Positions 52,688 to 62,226 of a stretch of DNA of 64,000 nucleotides are shown piece by piece. The first letter of the stretch is position 1, and the number at the start of each line of letters is the position of its first letter. Made by a program: the position numbers and the translations under genes. The notes under the pieces are model-generated. The model had not been told where the DNA came from and did no database searches. It was given only the letters and a program-made list of their open reading frames with translations. The DNA is from Tous-C4FEB sp044356555 (GTDB lineage: Bacteria; Verrucomicrobiota; Verrucomicrobiia; Opitutales; Opitutaceae), in assembly GCA_044356555.1 (NCBI GenBank), contig JBIKWB010000010.1:1-64000 (forward strand), read 5' to 3'.

Positions 52688-54343
52688 TCAGGGTGCGGCG
52701 GCGGGGTCGAGGCGCGGGAGGCGGTCGTTGCGGGCGTAGACGCGGGCGCCGCCGAGGGTGACGATATAGGTGTAGCGGGCGGCGATTGCGTTGCGGAGCG
52801 GCGGGAACGATTCGTGCGCGCGATTTGGATCTTCGAACGCGAAGTTGCCGGGCCCGACGGCGTCGACGAACACCGGCGCTTGGGAGTTTTGGAAATCCTC
52901 AAAATAGCGGCGGAGATAATACGGCTGGAGTGGGCCGGGATAGATTTGGTTCTCGGTATGGGCCTGACGGGTCGCTTGGGGGCGACCGGACTCCACGTAA
53001 AGGGAGCTGCGCCAGCCCCAGATCGCGAGAGGTTCGTCGGGATCGGAAAGGCGCCGGATGAGCGCCGCCAGTTGGCGTTGCGCGGGGTTGGGGGCGGCCG
53101 CGAAAGCGGCGGGTGCCTCTCCTTGGCGGACGCGCCAAGCGAGTTGCGGGGCTAAGGTCAGGAGGAGAAAAAAGGCGATTATCAGAGCAGACGGGGGCGT
53201 CCGCGCTCCCGGGTGCAGCGCGAAGGCGAGGGCGGCGCCCGACGCCCAGACCAGCGGGAGCATGAGAAAATGCAGGTGGTGCGCCGTGGGGCGAAGCGGG
53301 CCGAGGGCGCAGACCATGCCGGCGACGAGAAGGAGCGCGGCGACGGCACCGAGGCGGCGAAATTCGGTGGGCACTCCGAGCGAACGCACACCGGCGAGGC
53401 CGGCGACAACCAACGAGCCGAGCAGCCAGAGGCCGAGGTAGCCGTCGGTCAGGGCGTTTTGCCATTGGAGCGCGGCGGCCTCGGGTCCCGTGAAGCGGGC
53501 GGCGTTGGCGTTGACGTAAAAAAGATTGTTGAGAAAGAACGGCGTGACGAGGTGCTCGATCTGCCCCGTGGCGGTGGCGGCGGCGAAGCAGGCCAGAGCG
53601 GGCAAGAGCGGCCCGGCGATGAGCGGAACGAGGCTTGGTCGCGGTCGGACGAGAAACGTGCGTGCGGCCACGACGAGCCAGACGAGTGCGGCGAGCGGCA
53701 TAACCTGGGGTTTGGCCCAAGGCGCGGCTCCGAGGAGAATAGCGGCCAACCAGAGCCGGGCGGAGCCGTTCGAGGCGGTTGGGCGGACCGCGAGCCAGCC
53801 GGCGGCGGCGACGAGGAGCGACGGCATGAGCTCCGTCGAGTAGTGGGTGAAATCGGGGAAAGTCGTGAGGGCGTGAAACGCGAGGGCCGGGAGAATCGCG
53901 GCGCGCGCGGCGGCGAGGCCGACGAGCAGGACCAAGGCTTCGCCAGCAAACCAGAGCGTGCCGAAAACGGTCGCGAGGCCGATGAGGCGGGCGATGGCGT
54001 AGCTCGCGGAACCGTCACCCCAGGCGGCGGGGAGAAGCGGGTAATAGTTCAGAGGTCCGGCCGTGCCGCCGTCGACGGAGCGCCAGAAAACGGGATCGTG
54101 CCGGAGGGTAATGGCTCCGGCGATGAGCTGACTCTCGTCGGGGTTTCTTTGATGGGGGACCCAGAGGAGCGGCCAGCGGAAGGCGAGGAGCGCGCCGCCG
54201 ACCAAGAGCCACCAGAGCCAGCGCGGTGGAGCGCGGAAACGACCGGCCCCGGCCGAGCCGAAACTCGCGACGGTGGCCAGGAGAAGCATCGCCCAGCCGA
54301 GGGCCGACGTAGCCAGCGGAACGAGTGAGGCCGACGGGTTCAT
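52688..54343 (-). CDS. GT39-like membrane glycosyltransferase candidate
   Basis: The 551-residue protein has about 12 membrane helices. The first outer loop QRNPDESQLIAGAITLRHD contains the Asp-Glu pair, followed by GPLNYYPLLPAAW, a usual GT39 element. The C-terminal soluble part (about 430-551) has SSLYVESGRPQATRQAHTEN. It is the last gene of a six-gene minus-strand operon and lies 31 bp downstream of a GT2 gene that may supply its lipid-linked sugar. Confidence 0.78.
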   Translation of the reverse strand: MNPSASLVPLATSALGWAMLLLATVASFGSAGAGRFRAPPRWLWWLLVGGALLAFRWPLLWVPHQRNPDESQLIAGAITLRHDPVFWRSVDGGTAGPLNYYPLLPAAWGDGSASYAIARLIGLATVFGTLWFAGEALVLLVGLAAARAAILPALAFHALTTFPDFTHYSTELMPSLLVAAAGWLAVRPTASNGSARLWLAAILLGAAPWAKPQVMPLAALVWLVVAARTFLVRPRPSLVPLIAGPLLPALACFAAATATGQIEHLVTPFFLNNLFYVNANAARFTGPEAAALQWQNALTDGYLGLWLLGSLVVAGLAGVRSLGVPTEFRRLGAVAALLLVAGMVCALGPLRPTAHHLHFLMLPLVWASGAALAFALHPGARTPPSALIIAFFLLLTLAPQLAWRVRQGEAPAAFAAAPNPAQRQLAALIRRLSDPDEPLAIWGWRSSLYVESGRPQATRQAHTENQIYPGPLQPYYLRRYFEDFQNSQAPVFVDAVGPGNFAFEDPNRAHESFPPLRNAIAARYTYIVTLGGARVYARNDRLPRLDPAAAP

Positions 54344-54374
54344 AAGTCCGCTGGGATCGGCCGCTGGCGACCGA

Positions 54375-55064
54375 TTAGCGCAGCAGGTTGTATTTGAAGA
54401 TCGCCCAGAGGGCGCGGACGCCGTCGCGCCAGCCGATCTTTTTGCCCTCGGCGTAGGTGCGGCCGTAATAACTGATGCCGACTTCGTAAATCACGACACC
54501 GAGCTTTGCGACTTTGGCGGTGATCTCGGGTTCGAAGCCAAAACGGTTTTCCTCGATCGTGATTTTCTGAAGCACCTCGCGGCGGAACATTTTGTAGCAG
54601 GTCTCCATGTCCGTGAGGTTGATGTTGGTGCCCATGTTGGAGAGTAGCGTGAGGAACTTGTTGCCGACCATGTGCCAAAAATAGACGACGCGATGGGCCT
54701 CGGCGCCCATGAAGCGCGAGCCGAAAACCACATCGGCTTTACCATCGAGGATCGGCTTGAGCAGCCGCGGGTATTCCTGCGGATCGTATTCCAAATCGGC
54801 GTCCTGGACGACGACGACATCGCCGGTGGCGGCGGCGAACCCGGTGCGGAGCGCGGCGCCTTTGCCCTGGTTGACCTCGTGGTAGAGGATTTTGGTGACG
54901 AGCGGGGCGATCTCAGTGCGGAGCAGGTCGCGGGTGCCGTCGCGCGAGCAGTCGTCGACGATGATGATCTCTTTGTCCGCGATGGGGGCCGCCCGCACGC
55001 GGTCGACAATCTGGCGGATGGTCTTGGTCTCGTTGTAGCAAGGGATGACGATGGAGAGTTTCAT
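54375..55064 (-). CDS. GT2 glycosyltransferase, DPM1/polyprenyl-phosphate sugar synthase-like
   Basis: The 229-residue protein contains MKLSIVIPCYNETKTI, IIIVDDCSRDGTR, and the DxD segment VVVQDADLEYDPQEYPRLL, then an ETCYKMFRREVL region. It has no membrane helices, like the short DPM1 type, and so probably works as a peripheral enzyme making a polyprenyl-phosphate hexose. I chose the ATG at 55064; the longer frame adds only five residues. Position between GT-C genes supports a donor role. Confidence 0.88.
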   Translation of the reverse strand: MKLSIVIPCYNETKTIRQIVDRVRAAPIADKEIIIVDDCSRDGTRDLLRTEIAPLVTKILYHEVNQGKGAALRTGFAAATGDVVVVQDADLEYDPQEYPRLLKPILDGKADVVFGSRFMGAEAHRVVYFWHMVGNKFLTLLSNMGTNINLTDMETCYKMFRREVLQKITIEENRFGFEPEITAKVAKLGVVIYEVGISYYGRTYAEGKKIGWRDGVRALWAIFKYNLLR

Positions 55065-55111
55065 GCGGACGGGGACCAAACTAGGGTGAAAGAAATGCGA
55101 AGGAAGTCTTT

Positions 55112-56650
55112 TTACGGAACTGCCGGTGGTGCCGTTGCGATCGGAGCGAACGAGATTTCAGGGTCGCCCAAAGTCATCAAGAGAGGGCGCCGATGCGGGT
55201 AACGTGAGATCAGGCGGAGGTTCTCGACGGGTCCGCGATCCCATACCCAAACCACGGGGCTTTGATCAAAGCGGGCGTCGTTGAAAACCCAACTCAAGTG
55301 CAAGGCGTAGGGTTTAACCGGGCGGACGAACACCAGGTGGCGTTCCCCGGTCGCGGTCAGGGCCTGGGTAATTTTTTGGCGACGGGTGGGCTCATTGTAG
55401 ACGCGCAGGTCGCGTTCGACGCCGGTGTCGCGCCAGAGAACCCAGCCCTGCGCGAGCAGAAGCAGGGCGCACCATGGAACGAAGCGGCGGGCGTGGCGGG
55501 GCAGGCGGAGGAAGAGAACGCGCAGTCCGGCGACGACGAGAAACAGGTAAAGCGCGGCGGCGACAGACTGGTAGTGCGACGAAAACCAATACGACAAGAT
55601 CATCGCGAGGCCGCACGCGCCGAGACTGGTGAGCGCGACGAGCGACCACCCCCGGGGACGGAGCAGCAAGCCGGCGACGGCAAGGACCGCGAGCAGCGGG
55701 CCGAGGAAATTGCGCGTGGTGAGAGCCAGCCGCTCGGCCCAAACCTGAAGCGGCGGGCCGTAGAACCGGCTGAGCGGCTCCATGTACCCGTGATAGTAAT
55801 CGGCAAGCGCGACGTTTTGAAACTCGGGCGCCGGCCGTGGCGTTTGCCAGACGAAGTAGGGCGTGCCGGCGTAGCGAGTTTCATACTCGAGATAGGGCAA
55901 CCGCAGCGGAGAGCCGGTGACGCGAAAATTGTAGAACGCGAGAAACGCGAGGCCCGCGACCATGATGACCGCTCCCGGAGAAAGGCGGCCGATGGCGGCG
56001 GAGCGGTCAGCGGTGCGCGTGAGTTTCACGGCAAGTATCATCCCGGGAACGATGCAGGCGAGCAGGCCTTCGAACGGGCGGGTGAGGGCCAAAAGCACGA
56101 CGCCGACGCCGAGCACGGCGGCATCGCGTGGACGAATTTCACGGTAGAGTCGGCGGGTCGCGCCGAACACCAGCGCACCGCCAGAAGCAGCGAGCGCCCC
56201 GCCCCAAAACGTGTGGACCCAATAGTGCGAGAAGCCGAATTGGGCGATGGCGAGGCACCCGCCGAGAAGCGCCCACCGCGTCGAAAAAAAACCGCGGAGC
56301 AGCCAAGTGAAACTCGCGATCCAGAGCGCGCCGGTCAGCCAGACGCCGTAGATCGGTTGCCCCAACCAATAACCGACGGCGAGCGCGAGTCCCTGGCCCG
56401 GCGGGTATTTCGACATCATGGTCGGAACCATGAGCGTGTGGTGGCTTTCGAAAAATTCCCAGAGCGCCGGCGTGGGATTGGTGAGGCGAAAGCCGGCGAA
56501 CGTCTGGCCGGCGAGCAGGTAGGAAAACTCGTCGTGGACTTTCGGGCTGTAGCTCGGAATGCGCGTGCTGACGGCGAAACTGGTGAGCAGGGAAAACAGG
56601 GCGGCGAGAGCGTAAAGCCGCCAGCGGGTGCTCGGGTGGGAGAGTTTCAT
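55112..56650 (-). CDS. GT39-like membrane protein, tandem copy A
   Basis: The 512-residue protein has about 11 membrane helices. The outer loop KVHDEFSYLLAGQTFAGF contains the Asp-Glu pair, and HHTLMVPTMMSKYPPGQGLA follows. The soluble end has WVFNDARFDQSPVVWVWDRG. Almost every one of these segments recurs in the adjacent upstream gene at 56655-58235, so the two arose by tandem duplication. The copies are 4 bp apart and should be co-transcribed. Confidence 0.8.
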   Translation of the reverse strand: MKLSHPSTRWRLYALAALFSLLTSFAVSTRIPSYSPKVHDEFSYLLAGQTFAGFRLTNPTPALWEFFESHHTLMVPTMMSKYPPGQGLALAVGYWLGQPIYGVWLTGALWIASFTWLLRGFFSTRWALLGGCLAIAQFGFSHYWVHTFWGGALAASGGALVFGATRRLYREIRPRDAAVLGVGVVLLALTRPFEGLLACIVPGMILAVKLTRTADRSAAIGRLSPGAVIMVAGLAFLAFYNFRVTGSPLRLPYLEYETRYAGTPYFVWQTPRPAPEFQNVALADYYHGYMEPLSRFYGPPLQVWAERLALTTRNFLGPLLAVLAVAGLLLRPRGWSLVALTSLGACGLAMILSYWFSSHYQSVAAALYLFLVVAGLRVLFLRLPRHARRFVPWCALLLLAQGWVLWRDTGVERDLRVYNEPTRRQKITQALTATGERHLVFVRPVKPYALHLSWVFNDARFDQSPVVWVWDRGPVENLRLISRYPHRRPLLMTLGDPEISFAPIATAPPAVP

Positions 56651-56654
56651 GGGC

Positions 56655-58235
56655 TCACGGCGCCGGCGCGGGCCGCGCTCCGGCGGCGGAGGACGGGCCG
56701 GTGGTGTCGGTGGTGAACTCGATTTTTCCGTCGTGGACCGTCATCAACACGGCCGCGCGATTGCCGTAGTAATCGACGAGCAAGCGATTTTCTTCCGGGC
56801 CGCGATCCCAAGCCCAAACGACGGGTTGGGCGTCGATCGGGGCGTAGTTAAAAACCCACGTGTCGTGAAGGTAGTAGGGCTTAACGAGGCGCACAAAGAT
56901 GAGGTGCCGGCCGCCGGCGGCGACGAGTTGATCTTCGATTTTCTGGCGGACGGTGGGGAACTTCCGTGGTTCGAGTCGCCGCTGATTGGACGTATCGCCC
57001 GCGAGTGACAGGGCTTGTCCGAGCACGAGGCCCATGACCAGCAGGCGAAAATTTCGGCGGGGGCGCGGGAGGTTGAGAAACACGCGCCGCATGCCGGCGA
57101 CGGCGATGAAACCGACCAGCGCCGCCGCGGGCGCCGGATAGTGGGGCATGAAAAGATAGGAAAGCGCCAGCGGCAGCGCGATGATGACGATGCTGACGAG
57201 CGCAAGACGCACCTCGCGGCTTGGCCGCCAAACCACACCGATCAACGCGAAGACGCCGAGAATCCAACCGAGATAGTCGCGGGCCAAAAGCCGCAGGCGG
57301 GCGGCAAGCATGTTTGGAACCGCCGGGGCGTCGCGCCGGATCGCATCCACAAAGTCGAAGTAGAATTCGGCGAAGGCCCGATTCGTGAATTTCGGCGGGG
57401 TGACCTCTTCGCTCTGCCAAATAAAGGCGGGTGTGCCGAGGTAGCGTTGCTCGTATTCGAGGTAGGGGAGACGCCAAGCCGAGCCCGTCACCCGCAGATT
57501 GGAGTAGGCAAGAAAGCCGCCGGCGACGATGAGGACGGCGGTGCAAGGCAAGACGAAGCGGGCAAGAACCACGCGATCGAACACCCCGTCTTTGCGCAGC
57601 CAGCGGACCAGCACGACGACGGCGGGCACGACGCACGCGAGTAAGCCTTCGAGCGGCCGGGTGTGCATCAGAATACCGATGCCAAGCCCGAGCAGAAGGG
57701 CGTCGACGACGCGTGGATTTTTCCAAATGCGGCAAGCGCCGCCGAAGACGAGTGCGCCGCCGGCGGCGGTCAGCGCGCCGCCCCAAAACGACTGGGCCCA
57801 GTAGTGGGTCAGGCCAAATTGGGCGCCGATCAACACGCCGCCAAGAATTGCCCAACGGGCGGAAAAGAAGCCGCGCAACATCCAGGAAAAAGCCGCGGCG
57901 AACCCGGCCGAGGCGAGCCAGACGCCATAGATCGGATCCCCCAGCCAATGGCCGACCGCGAGCGCGAGACTGGGACCGGCGGGGTATTTCGCCATCATCG
58001 AAGGCTCCATCAAGATGTGTTGGCTCTCGAAAAACCGCCACAGCGGATGGGTGGGATTGGTGAGGGAAAAGCCGGCGTAGGTGCGGCCGGCAAACAGGTA
58101 GCCGAATTCGTCTTGGATGAACGGCAGGTGGCGCGGAATGAAAGCCCCGACGGCGGCGCAGCCGAGCATCGAGCAGACGGCGGCCCAAGCCCATGCAGGC
58201 GGAAGACGGAGCAGACGGGCGACGCGGTGCAGCAT
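56655..58235 (-). CDS. GT39-like membrane protein, tandem copy B
   Basis: The 526-residue paralog of the downstream neighbour has the same layout: FIQDEFGYLFAGRTYAGF in the outer loop, HILMEPSMMAKYPAGPSLA, helices with TRPLEGLLACVVP, and a C-terminal FNYAPIDAQPVVWAWDRG. The start at 58235 removes 36 Arg-rich residues of the longer frame. Differences between copies cluster in the helices after residue 230, which may have changed sugar or acceptor choice. Confidence 0.8.
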   Translation of the reverse strand: MLHRVARLLRLPPAWAWAAVCSMLGCAAVGAFIPRHLPFIQDEFGYLFAGRTYAGFSLTNPTHPLWRFFESQHILMEPSMMAKYPAGPSLALAVGHWLGDPIYGVWLASAGFAAAFSWMLRGFFSARWAILGGVLIGAQFGLTHYWAQSFWGGALTAAGGALVFGGACRIWKNPRVVDALLLGLGIGILMHTRPLEGLLACVVPAVVVLVRWLRKDGVFDRVVLARFVLPCTAVLIVAGGFLAYSNLRVTGSAWRLPYLEYEQRYLGTPAFIWQSEEVTPPKFTNRAFAEFYFDFVDAIRRDAPAVPNMLAARLRLLARDYLGWILGVFALIGVVWRPSREVRLALVSIVIIALPLALSYLFMPHYPAPAAALVGFIAVAGMRRVFLNLPRPRRNFRLLVMGLVLGQALSLAGDTSNQRRLEPRKFPTVRQKIEDQLVAAGGRHLIFVRLVKPYYLHDTWVFNYAPIDAQPVVWAWDRGPEENRLLVDYYGNRAAVLMTVHDGKIEFTTDTTGPSSAAGARPAPAP

Positions 58236-58237
58236 GG

Positions 58238-60214
58238 TCAGTGGATGATCGTGTTGCTGCGCGTCTGGGCGGGGGCCGCGCGACCTTGGGCGTCGCCGGC
58301 GATTGAATTTTTGGGGTCCAGCACGCGGATTCCGTCGATCCACGGCTTGCCGGGCGCCGGTCGGGGTTGGGTCAGAACAAACGGGGAAAAGCGGATGGCG
58401 TCGAAAAACCAGGTGGTGTTTTCATGGATCACAGAGACGGCGTCGGTCGCGAGCACGGTGGTCGTTTGCAGGCGCTGTCGTCGGTCGAGGTCGGAGATCG
58501 TGCTCCAGTAGGGGTGATCCAAGGGCGGATAAAGCCACGGGGTGTGAAGTTCCACGCCGATTCGCTGGCCCGTGTGTTGGATCACCGGAGTGGTGACGAT
58601 CGTCAGATCGTTGAGCATGACGCGAAGACGGACGCGGTGCGGCGCGGGCCGTTCGACGACGAGTTGGTTGAACATCTCGGAACGGCCCGAGGAGATGACG
58701 ACGGTGTCGCCGGGGGCAAAGTCGTCGGGCACGATCAGATCGAAGGCCAATGGCCCGAATTTATGTCCGATCTGCTCGGCCCACCAGAAGCTCGGGAGGT
58801 TCAGGGTTTCCGCCAGCGTAGAGTAGGTTGCGGGCTGGGTGACGCGGGCGAAACGGCGAAACTCGAACGAGCACAGCCAGACGGCGGCGACCGACCACAC
58901 GGCGGCGAGGGCGGCGATCCACCGGAGCAAGCCGGCGCCGCGCCGGGTTGACGGGGCGGCGAAGAGGGCGAGGGCCCCGAGGCCGGTGAGCAAAGTCCAA
59001 CCGCCGAGCAGTTCGACGATATAGCGGGAGCAGGCACCGCCGAAGAAAAACAAAGTGATCCCGGTGATGCCGCCGCCGCAGGTGGCGGCGAGCACCACGC
59101 GCGAACCGGGTCCTGCGGGGCGCAACGCGAGGGTGCCGAGGGCGACCGTACCCAGCAGCAGCGCGGGCAGGGTGAACAACAGACCGGGCAACTCTTCGGT
59201 GCCGAGGTAGCCGGCGGGCAGCACGCCTTGGTTGACGGTGCGGAGAAATGGAAAATAGGGGCTGAGATCGGGCAAGGCGCACAGATAGAACCAGACGTTG
59301 GGCAGAAAATTGCCGGCCGAGAACAGGTCTATTCCCCGGTAATCGGCGCCCCAGAGTTGGTAACTTTGGCCGAATTCAAGCGGCCTTCCGAAACGGAGAA
59401 CGTTATACGCGACCAACGAGACGGCGACGGCTACCGGCGGTACAAGCAACGCGGCGAGGACGCGACGCCGGGGCCCGTCGAAGCGGGGCCGAAGTAGCGG
59501 CCAAGCCCAAAACGCGCCGACGAAAATCGCGGCGATCGCATAGGTCGGGCGTGCGGCGGGCATCAGGGCGAGGGCCGTTCCGCCGGCGAGTGCCCAGAGG
59601 GCCGAGGGTCGGTCTGGGCGGAATCGCCAGAGGCAATAAAGGGCGGACCAGAACAGGGCGACGGCGGTGATGATCGGCAGTTCCCAAAACGCGGGCCGTC
59701 GGAGAATCACCGGCAACCAGCAGATATGGCCGGCGAGAAATACGGCGCACCCGAGTTGTGCGGGCGTCGTCGCCGGAAACCACTGGCGGCGAATCCCGGC
59801 CAGCAGCAATGTCAGCACGCCGAAGCCGGCGATCGACAACCACGCGGCTGCGGCCCACTGCGGGAGCATGTGCCCGGTGAGGAGTTTCCATGGCAGCATC
59901 GTCAGCAGGGCAGGGGCCGGGCCTAAGTAGAGGTAGAATTTTCCCTGATAGAGCGAAGCGTCCCAAGCCCGGTAAGCGGCGTTGGTTTTCGGATCGTAGG
60001 GATCGGCGAGCGCGAGCAGTTCCGGAGCGGGAGCCCGCGAGAGGTGGGTGTGGCCCGCGAGATATCCGTCCACCAGATGAGCATAGTGGTGCCACGGATC
60101 GGTCTCCTTCTTTGCCTCCTCCGAAATGCTCTCTGCCGTCCAAAAATAGAGAGCCGAGCACAGCAGCCACGCCGAGAAGCAGGCCAAGCGGTGACGGTTG
60201 AAGCGGTGGGTCAT
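58238..60214 (-). CDS. Polytopic membrane protein, GT-C-like, with large outer domain
   Basis: The 658-residue protein has an N-terminal membrane helix (about 8-25), a first outer loop of roughly 80 residues with KKETDPWHHYAHLVDGYLAG and then DASLYQGKFYLYLGPAPALL, about ten further helices, and a C-terminal beta-rich domain (about 500-640). The KFYLYxGP element is common in uncharacterised GT-C-like proteins. It overlaps the upstream gene by 4 bp and sits 2 bp before copy B. The catalytic acid is not certain; Asp in ETDPWHH is a candidate. Confidence 0.7.
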   Translation of the reverse strand: MTHRFNRHRLACFSAWLLCSALYFWTAESISEEAKKETDPWHHYAHLVDGYLAGHTHLSRAPAPELLALADPYDPKTNAAYRAWDASLYQGKFYLYLGPAPALLTMLPWKLLTGHMLPQWAAAAWLSIAGFGVLTLLLAGIRRQWFPATTPAQLGCAVFLAGHICWLPVILRRPAFWELPIITAVALFWSALYCLWRFRPDRPSALWALAGGTALALMPAARPTYAIAAIFVGAFWAWPLLRPRFDGPRRRVLAALLVPPVAVAVSLVAYNVLRFGRPLEFGQSYQLWGADYRGIDLFSAGNFLPNVWFYLCALPDLSPYFPFLRTVNQGVLPAGYLGTEELPGLLFTLPALLLGTVALGTLALRPAGPGSRVVLAATCGGGITGITLFFFGGACSRYIVELLGGWTLLTGLGALALFAAPSTRRGAGLLRWIAALAAVWSVAAVWLCSFEFRRFARVTQPATYSTLAETLNLPSFWWAEQIGHKFGPLAFDLIVPDDFAPGDTVVISSGRSEMFNQLVVERPAPHRVRLRVMLNDLTIVTTPVIQHTGQRIGVELHTPWLYPPLDHPYWSTISDLDRRQRLQTTTVLATDAVSVIHENTTWFFDAIRFSPFVLTQPRPAPGKPWIDGIRVLDPKNSIAGDAQGRAAPAQTRSNTIIH

Positions 60215-62124
60215 GGTCGGGCGGGACCCTGATCGAAGAGTCGGGTCCGTGCGGTGGCGAGTGCTTTGCTCCAGCCGACCGGATGGCGAGAATCCGCCCA
60301 AGCGGCGAAACCGGCCGGGTCAAGGGTCTGGCGCGCCATTAGGAAAACGGTGGAGCCCGTATCGAGCGGCGAGCTTTGCACGAGCGCGAGTTCGCTTGGC
60401 TGCGCGGCGTCGAACAGCACGAGGGCGCCCGCGGCATCGGGCGCAGCGGGTCCCGGGTTGGCGGCGAGCGCCCGGAGGGCCGGGACCTCGCGAACGGCAA
60501 CGGCAGCGATCAGGCGCGCGTAAGGTGTGGTCGCGGTCGGAGCGGCGGCGAGCAGCGCGGCGGCGGCCGTGCGCCAACGGTGGCGGTCGGTTGCGGGCAG
60601 AGGTGCGGTGAGTTGGCGGTTGAAACCGGCGGTCACCGAATACTCGGCGGCGTCGAGCCGAGCCGGATCGAGGGCGAGCGCGGCGGCGGCGTGCTGCCAG
60701 ACCTCGTCATCGTTGCCCACGGCCTGCGCCGCGCGGGCGATGAGCAGGTGATCTTGGATAAAGGGCCGCCGATCGCGCACTCCGTCGAAGTGGGAAAAGG
60801 TGAGGGTCGCAAAGCCGACCAGTGCGACGCCGAGCAGCGGTCGCTGGGCGGAGGGCAGGATCCGAAAAAACCACGCGGGCCGCGCGAGGGCCGCGCCGGC
60901 GGGCACGCAGAGCAGCGCGGCGACGGGCAGACGAAAGCGCGCGCTCACGAAGAACAGGATCACGCCGGCGGCGGCGGTCAGCGCGATCAGGCCCGCCGCC
61001 CGCGCGGTCTCAGGGGCGGCGCGAGCGAGGCGCCAAGCACCGGCGACTCCGAGCACAAGCAGGACACCCCAGCCGATCGGATTCCATGCGAGCCAAGGGG
61101 AGCGGGCGGCGTGAAAGGCGTAGGTCTTGTTGTTGTACTGCTCCCAATCGTTCAGGAATGAGTAGGTTTTTCGCGCGAGTTGTCCGATCCACGCGAGCGG
61201 TTCGCCTGAGACGTGGGCGAGGAAACGGGCGCGCCAGTGGGCGTTCATCGCGTCGATGGAACCCGGCGCGCCGTGCTCACGGGCGAAGAGCGCGAGCGAT
61301 TCGAGTTTCGCGGGATTGTCGGGCGCCGCGCCCGGCGGCAGGGCGAGGGACTGCGCGTAGTAGCGACCGTGCGAGCCCGGCTGGTTGGAGGCCCAGAGAT
61401 TGTAGGCGCCTTGCCATGGCAGGACTCGAAACTCGCCGCCGACGTGTTGCTGCCAGAGTCCTTGGGCGGTAAGGAGCGCCGCGCCCATCGCCAATGCGGC
61501 CGCCGCGATGCGCGGGCGCGGGCGCGAGTTTTTTTGCCAATACCAAAGCACGGGCAGCACCAGCAGCACCGTGAGAAATTGTGGGCGCACGAGCGCGGCG
61601 AGCGTCCAAAGCACGGTCACATCTAGCGGCGCGCGGGTTGAGGGCGGCGTCGATCCGAGGCGGAGAGCGTGCAAACCGGCAAGAAAAAGGACGGTGCCGA
61701 GGGTGGCGTCGAGTCGCTGGGTCGCGTAGTGGACAAAAACCGGGTTGAGCGCGGCGAGGAGTCCGGCGAGGAGACCGGCCCGGGCTTCATCAAACCAGCG
61801 GCGCGCCAGGGCGCCCACAAGGACGGCCGTGAGCGCGTGAAGCCCGACTCCGAGCAGCAGCGCGGCGATGGGAAGTTGGGCTGTGGGAACGCCCAGCCCG
61901 AGCAGAGTCGCGAGCAACAGCGGGTAGCCCATGGCGCGGTAAAAGGGCTCCGGCGGCAGAGTGCCGGTCGCGATTTGCCGGGCGAGGGTGAGGTTCTCCT
62001 GCTCGTCCAATACCGGCACTTGGCCCAACGGGTCCGGCGCATACCAAGTGAAATGCCCCAGCGCATAAAGCAGGGCGACAAGCGAGATGATCAGCCAAGG
62101 GCGCACATGAGTCATGGGCTTCAT
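60211..62124 (-). CDS. GT39-like membrane protein with C-terminal helical repeat domain
   Basis: The 637-residue protein has about 11 membrane helices. The first outer loop has VPVLDEQENLTLARQIATG with the Asp-Glu pair, then PFYRAMGYPLLLATLLG, the usual Y-x-P element. The C-terminal 150 residues are Ala-rich and helical, possibly TPR-like (HLLIARAAQAVGNDDEVWQH). The start at 62124 is chosen over the longer frame, with a second Met at 62115. It is the first gene of the six-gene minus-strand operon and diverges from nagA. Confidence 0.78.
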   Translation of the reverse strand: MKPMTHVRPWLIISLVALLYALGHFTWYAPDPLGQVPVLDEQENLTLARQIATGTLPPEPFYRAMGYPLLLATLLGLGVPTAQLPIAALLLGVGLHALTAVLVGALARRWFDEARAGLLAGLLAALNPVFVHYATQRLDATLGTVLFLAGLHALRLGSTPPSTRAPLDVTVLWTLAALVRPQFLTVLLVLPVLWYWQKNSRPRPRIAAAALAMGAALLTAQGLWQQHVGGEFRVLPWQGAYNLWASNQPGSHGRYYAQSLALPPGAAPDNPAKLESLALFAREHGAPGSIDAMNAHWRARFLAHVSGEPLAWIGQLARKTYSFLNDWEQYNNKTYAFHAARSPWLAWNPIGWGVLLVLGVAGAWRLARAAPETARAAGLIALTAAAGVILFFVSARFRLPVAALLCVPAGAALARPAWFFRILPSAQRPLLGVALVGFATLTFSHFDGVRDRRPFIQDHLLIARAAQAVGNDDEVWQHAAAALALDPARLDAAEYSVTAGFNRQLTAPLPATDRHRWRTAAAALLAAAPTATTPYARLIAAVAVREVPALRALAANPGPAAPDAAGALVLFDAAQPSELALVQSSPLDTGSTVFLMARQTLDPAGFAAWADSRHPVGWSKALATARTRLFDQGPARP

Positions 62125-62226
62125 GAAGTTAGCTGGGCGCGGCGTAGCGCGGCAAGCCCCGGGCGAAGTAGAGTTTGCGACGAAGGCTCGACGCCTGCAT
62201 CGGTTGTGCCGTTTTCTTTTCACCAC

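Noticed and set aside
53213..56716. Long plus-strand frames opposite the GT39 genes
   Set aside because: Glu/Gly/Arg-rich low-complexity translations mirror the Ala/Leu-rich codons of the real membrane proteins on the other strand.
36040..62124. O-antigen or capsule cluster
   Set aside because: No Wzx, Wzy, ABC exporter, initiating sugar-phosphate transferase or nucleotide-sugar genes are present.
61669..62226. In-frame upstream extension of nagA as the missing N-terminal domain
   Set aside because: The translation is Arg/Gln-rich antisense of the GT-C gene and shows no NagA pattern.
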